DNA of 9,165 bases, from the NCBI GenBank assembly GCA_046589965.1, contig JBKJVF010000227.1, forward strand, positions 1 through 9,165, written 5' to 3'. A program made the position numbers and the translations under genes. This DNA is from JAJNPS01 sp046589965 (GTDB lineage Bacteria; Pseudomonadota; Alphaproteobacteria; Rhodobacterales; Rhodobacteraceae). This document shows, one piece after another, positions 5,907 through 9,165 of the stretch (within the stretch, counting starts at the first letter, position 1; each line of letters starts with the position of its first letter). The notes below the pieces were generated by a model. That model ran no database searches. It was given only the letters and a program-made list of their open reading frames with translations, and was not told the DNA's origin.

Positions 5907-6701
5907 TCATCCGATCCTTCCGGAGATATAGGATTCCGTGCGCGGATCCTTGGGGTTGGTAAAGATCTGGCCGGTCTCGCCATACTCGACCAGGTTGCCC
6001 AGGTGAAAGAACGCAGTCTTCTGACTGACGCGGGCGGCCTGCTGCATCGAATGCGTCACGATCACCACCGAAAACTGGCTGCGCAGCTCGTCAATCAGTT
6101 CTTCGACCTGCGCTGTCGCAATCGGGTCCAACGCCGAGCAAGGCTCATCCATCAAAAGGACCTCCGGGCCGGTGGCGATGGCCCGGGCGATGCACAGACG
6201 CTGCTGTTGGCCGCCCGAAAGGCCCGTGCCCGGCGCCTGCAGCCGGTCCTTGACTTCGTTCCAGAGCGCCGCCTTTTTCAGACAGCTTTCCACGATCTCG
6301 TCGAGTTCGGCCTTGTTGCGTGTCAGCCCGTGAATTTTGGGCCCATAAGCCACGTTATCGTAGATCGATTTCGGAAACGGGTTCGGCTTTTGGAACACCA
6401 TGCCGACCTTGGCGCGCAACTGCACCGGGTCGACACGGGGGTCATAGATGTCCTCGCCCTCCAGCATGATCTTGCCGCTGACCTTGCAGCCAACGATGGT
6501 GTCGTTCATCCGGTTCAATGTCCGCAGGAATGTGGACTTGCCGCAACCTGACGGGCCAATGAACGCCGTCACGGTCTTGTCAAGAATATCGACATCCACG
6601 TCCTTGATGGCATGGTTCGTGCCGTAATAGACCTGCACCTTGCGAGCCTCGATCTTGACCGTTTGCGCGTCCACGCGGCTCTCCATTCGCATATCGTTCA
6701 T
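5907..6701 (-). CDS. pstB: Phosphate ABC transporter ATP-binding protein PstB
   Basis: PstB is the cytoplasmic ATPase that powers phosphate import through PstC-PstA. The 264-residue protein carries every ABC motif: Walker A GPSGCGKST (49-57), Q-loop Q104 in MVFQKPNPFP, signature LSGGQQQR (161-168), Walker B VLLMDEP (181-187), and switch histidine H217. VYYGTNHAIKDV near the N-terminus and the Y-G-x-x-x-x-I-F ending (240-247) are typical of PstB. The start at 6701 follows GGAGGG (6715-6710) with an 8-base spacer. An earlier in-frame ATG at 6764 would overlap pstA and add 21 unrelated residues. Later ATGs at codons 4 and 6 are possible but have poorer spacing. The gene begins 19 bases after the pstA stop. 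Confidence 0.98.
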   Translation of the reverse strand: MNDMRMESRVDAQTVKIEARKVQVYYGTNHAIKDVDVDILDKTVTAFIGPSGCGKSTFLRTLNRMNDTIVGCKVSGKIMLEGEDIYDPRVDPVQLRAKVGMVFQKPNPFPKSIYDNVAYGPKIHGLTRNKAELDEIVESCLKKAALWNEVKDRLQAPGTGLSGGQQQRLCIARAIATGPEVLLMDEPCSALDPIATAQVEELIDELRSQFSVVIVTHSMQQAARVSQKTAFFHLGNLVEYGETGQIFTNPKDPRTESYISGRIG

Positions 6702-6720
6702 GTTCACGTCCCTCCGCGGA

Positions 6721-8076
6721 CTACCAGCGCCGCTCGAACTTGCGGCGCAACAGGATGGCCGCAACGTTCATGGTGACAAGGAAAATCAGCAACACGATGA
6801 TTGCCCCGCTTGACCGTTCGATAAAGGCGGGGTCCGCACGCTGTGCCCAGCCGAACACCTGCACGGGCAGTGCCGTTGCGGGGTCCAGAAAGCCTTCGAT
6901 CGGCGCCGAGGGGTAGTTGTCGACAAAGGCCACCATGCCAATCAGCAACAAAGGCGCCGTCTCACCCAAGGCCGAGGCAAGGCCCAGGATCGTGCCGGTC
7001 AGGATGCCCGGCATGGCAAGGGGCAAGATATGGTGAAACACCGTCTGCATCCTGGACGCACCGACGCCCAATGCTGCATCGCGGATTGACGGTGGCACGG
7101 CGCGGATCGAGGCGCGCGTCGCGATGATGATCGTGGGCAATGTCATCAGCGACATGACCAGCGCGCCGACCAGCGACGATGACTGCGGCAGCCCCATGAA
7201 GTTGATGAACAGCGCCAGCCCCAGGATGCCATAGACAATCGACGGCACCGCAGCCAGGTTCGAGATATTGACCTCGATCAGATCGGTCCAGCGGTTCTTG
7301 GGAGCGAATTCCTCCAAATAAATCGATGTCGCCACCCCGACCGGCACGGTCAGGATCAGCACCAGCAGCATCATGTAGGCCGACCCGATGATGGCCACGC
7401 CCAGGCCCGCCGCCTCTGGTCGCTGATCGGATGCGTCCGGACTGGTCAGGAACGCCCAGTTGAACTGCGACGCGAGCATCCCCGCCGCACCCAACGTGTC
7501 GGCCAGGACCAGCTGTTCCGGGGTCACATTGCTGTCGCGTTCCGCCGTCTGCATGGTGACGCGACCCTTGAGGTAGCCGTCGATCCGCCCGGTCGCCAGA
7601 ACCGTCGCATTGATCGTCGTCCCGACCATGTCCGGATTGGCAAGCACGGTAGCGCGAAGACTGCCCGCCGCATCCTTGGAAATCATCCCGGCCACGTCCT
7701 TGTCGGACACACCCTCGGCGACAATGCCCTGTTTTTCCATTTCGGCCAGAAAGGCCGCCACCAGAACCTTGGAATACCCGACTGTGGTGACCTTGGCCAT
7801 CTCGTCGCGGTTGCGGTTGCCCTTCGGGTCCAGCGTCTCTGCCGTCAACGTCATCGGAAAGCTGAGCTTGGCCTGAAAGAAAGACGACATTCCATCGCCG
7901 ATGATCGTCCAGAGCATGATTGCCAACATCGACAAAGTCAGCGCGATGGCCCCGATGCCATAGGCCTTGAAGCGCGCCTCTGACGCATTGCGCCGGCGCA
8001 TCAGTTTGGTCTGTTCCAGCAGCGAGGATTTCGGGTGCGCCGGATACGCGACCCCGGATGCCGAGGCGTCGGTCAT
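6721..8076 (-). CDS. pstA: Phosphate ABC transporter permease PstA, long form
   Basis: PstA is one of the two membrane subunits forming the phosphate channel. At 451 residues it is much longer than the roughly 296-residue E. coli protein. The extra part is a region between TM1 (about 39-59) and TM2 (about 225-250) that corresponds to the DUF3333 extension of alphaproteobacterial PstA and is predicted periplasmic. The permease core holds five further hydrophobic segments (about 225-250, 270-295, 302-320, 350-385, 424-443) and the PstB-contacting EAA loop (DAALGVGASRMQTVFHHILP, 333-352). The start at 8076 overlaps the pstC stop as ATGA and has GGAG 8 bases upstream. A further-upstream in-frame ATG at 8109 lies inside pstC and lacks this support. 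Confidence 0.96.
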   Translation of the reverse strand: MTDASASGVAYPAHPKSSLLEQTKLMRRRNASEARFKAYGIGAIALTLSMLAIMLWTIIGDGMSSFFQAKLSFPMTLTAETLDPKGNRNRDEMAKVTTVGYSKVLVAAFLAEMEKQGIVAEGVSDKDVAGMISKDAAGSLRATVLANPDMVGTTINATVLATGRIDGYLKGRVTMQTAERDSNVTPEQLVLADTLGAAGMLASQFNWAFLTSPDASDQRPEAAGLGVAIIGSAYMMLLVLILTVPVGVATSIYLEEFAPKNRWTDLIEVNISNLAAVPSIVYGILGLALFINFMGLPQSSSLVGALVMSLMTLPTIIIATRASIRAVPPSIRDAALGVGASRMQTVFHHILPLAMPGILTGTILGLASALGETAPLLLIGMVAFVDNYPSAPIEGFLDPATALPVQVFGWAQRADPAFIERSSGAIIVLLIFLVTMNVAAILLRRKFERRW

Positions 8077-9165
8077 TCGTATTGCTCCCGATACTTGCGC
8101 ACCACCCAAAGGGCGACGACGTTCAGTCCCAGCGTGATGAAAAACAGGCTCATGCCCAGCGCGAAAGCCACCAATGTCTCGGGCGAGGCAAAATCGGTGT
8201 CGCCGGTCAACTGGCCCACGATCTTCACCGTGATCGTCGTCATGGCCTCGAATGGGTTGAGGCTCAGCTTGGCCGCCGCCCCTGCCCCCATCACCACGAT
8301 CATCGTCTCGCCGATGGCCCGGCTGGCGGCCATCAGGATCGCGCCCACGATGCCCGGCAAGGCAGCGGGCAACACCACCTGACGGATGGTTTCCGATTTC
8401 GTCGCGCCGATGCCAAGGCTGCCGTCGCGCATCGACTGTGGCACCGCGTTGATGATGTCATCGCTCAGGGACGAAATGAACGGGATGTTCATGATCCCGA
8501 TGACGATCCCCGCCGTCATCACCGATGCGCCACTGTCACCCAGACCCAGCGGTTGCGCAAAGTAGTCACGCAACAAGGGACCAACCGTCACCAGCGCGAA
8601 CAGACCGAACACCACCGACGGGATGCCCGCGATGATCTCGATCATCGGCTTGATCCAGGACCGAACCCGCTTGTCGGCATATTCTGCAAGGTAGATCGCA
8701 GCAAAAAGTCCCACGGGCACCGACACCAGCATGGAGACCAGGCTGATATACATCGTGCCCCAAAGCAGCGGCGCGATGCCAAGATCGGACCCGCCGCGAA
8801 AATTGGGCGACCATGTCAGGCTGAAAAAGAAATCCCGTGCCGGATACATCTGGAAAAAGTTGATTGTCTCGTTCAGCAGCGAATAGAGGATGCCGATGGT
8901 CGTCAAAATGGCAATGGACGACGCGGCGATCAGCAGACCCTGAATGACCAGCTCAACCCGGTTGCGGGCGCGGAAATCCTTGTGCGTCACCGTGACTGCA
9001 TAGGCAAAGCCACCAATCGCCAGCACCATTGCCAAAACGCTGCGCCCAAACGCGCCCCAGCCGGTCAGCGTTCTGTATTCCTGCGCGGCGGCCAGCACTT
9101 CGCTTGTGACATCAGAGCCCAGCGCAACACCGACGCCGGCCAGTGTGTCACGGACATTGGTGGCT
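8073..9165 (-). CDS. pstC: Phosphate ABC transporter permease PstC (5' end off the window)
   Basis: PstC is the partner membrane subunit of PstA in the phosphate importer. The frame is open through the right edge, giving 363 in-window residues of a protein that in this group is usually near 490. An internal GTG at 9098 is not the likely start, because the 22 codons before it (beginning ATNVRDTLAGVGVALGSDV) read like the family's long N-terminal region. Hydrophobic segments follow HKDFRAR, and the permease core includes LWGTMYISLVSMLVSVPVG, the IPSVVFGLFAL segment, the EAA loop DGSLGIGATKSETIRQVVLP, and SRAIGETMIVVMGAG. The C-terminus VRKYREQYE is characteristic. The stop overlaps the pstA start. 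pstS is expected just beyond the window. Confidence 0.95.
   Translation of the reverse strand, partial: ATNVRDTLAGVGVALGSDVTSEVLAAAQEYRTLTGWGAFGRSVLAMVLAIGGFAYAVTVTHKDFRARNRVELVIQGLLIAASSIAILTTIGILYSLLNETINFFQMYPARDFFFSLTWSPNFRGGSDLGIAPLLWGTMYISLVSMLVSVPVGLFAAIYLAEYADKRVRSWIKPMIEIIAGIPSVVFGLFALVTVGPLLRDYFAQPLGLGDSGASVMTAGIVIGIMNIPFISSLSDDIINAVPQSMRDGSLGIGATKSETIRQVVLPAALPGIVGAILMAASRAIGETMIVVMGAGAAAKLSLNPFEAMTTITVKIVGQLTGDTDFASPETLVAFALGMSLFFITLGLNVVALWVVRKYREQYE

Noticed and set aside
5897..5983. 29-residue N-terminal extension of PhoU starting within pstB
   Set aside because: It is Arg/Pro-rich sequence encoded by the end of pstB in another frame. The ATG at 5896 has the well-spaced ribosome binding site and gives the normal PhoU length.
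5901..6551. 216-codon plus-strand open frame opposite pstB
   Set aside because: The opposite frame encodes all ABC-ATPase motifs in order. This frame shows no domain and no ribosome binding site.
9096..9098. GTG as the start of pstC
   Set aside because: The frame continues upstream to the edge with sequence resembling the family's N-terminal region, and a start here would cut into that region.
4493..9165. Pho box within the Pst operon
   Set aside because: All gaps between the pst and pho genes are 19 bases or less or are overlaps, leaving no room for an internal PhoB-controlled promoter outside coding sequence. The operator is expected upstream of pstS, off the window.

Overview
The window looks like the chromosome of an anoxygenic phototrophic alphaproteobacterium of the Rhodobacterales, most likely an aerobic phototroph of the Roseobacter type. 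This rests on high-GC coding sequence, a crtA-bchI-bchD-bchO block of the purple-bacterial photosynthesis gene cluster, a spheroidene monooxygenase, and pstC and pstA products carrying the long N-terminal regions typical of this group. The species cannot be named from the sequence.

Bases 1-171 are an AT-richer control region. It holds two exact TGT-N12-ACA palindromes, the binding pattern of the photosynthesis repressor PpsR/CrtJ. One lies on a plausible minus-strand promoter near the left edge, where crtI usually sits divergent to crtA. The other lies just upstream of crtA. Bases 172-4468 (+) are a tightly packed operon: crtA (spheroidene to spheroidenone), bchI and bchD (ATPase and bridging subunits of Mg-protoporphyrin chelatase, the first committed step to bacteriochlorophyll), and bchO (alpha/beta hydrolase of the bacteriochlorophyll cluster). 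The junctions are a 4-base overlap, a 1-base overlap and a 3-base gap. The conserved CrtA N-terminus lies upstream of the first ordinary start codon, and the best start is an ATT with a good Shine-Dalgarno sequence.

Bases 4493-9165 (-) are the distal part of a phosphate operon, transcribed towards the photosynthesis genes in the order pstC (5' end off the window), pstA, pstB, phoU, phoB. PstC and PstA form the channel of the high-affinity phosphate importer and PstB is its ATPase. PhoU passes transporter status to the Pho signalling system, and PhoB is the response regulator. pstS and probably phoR would lie beyond the right edge. The two operons converge with only 24 bases between stop codons and no recognisable intrinsic terminator.

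Every long open stretch is assigned to a known family. I see no RNA gene, mobile element, CRISPR array or undescribed multi-gene system. The points most worth a second look are the apparent ATT start of crtA, the two-site PpsR control region, and the terminator-less junction of the photosynthesis and Pho operons.
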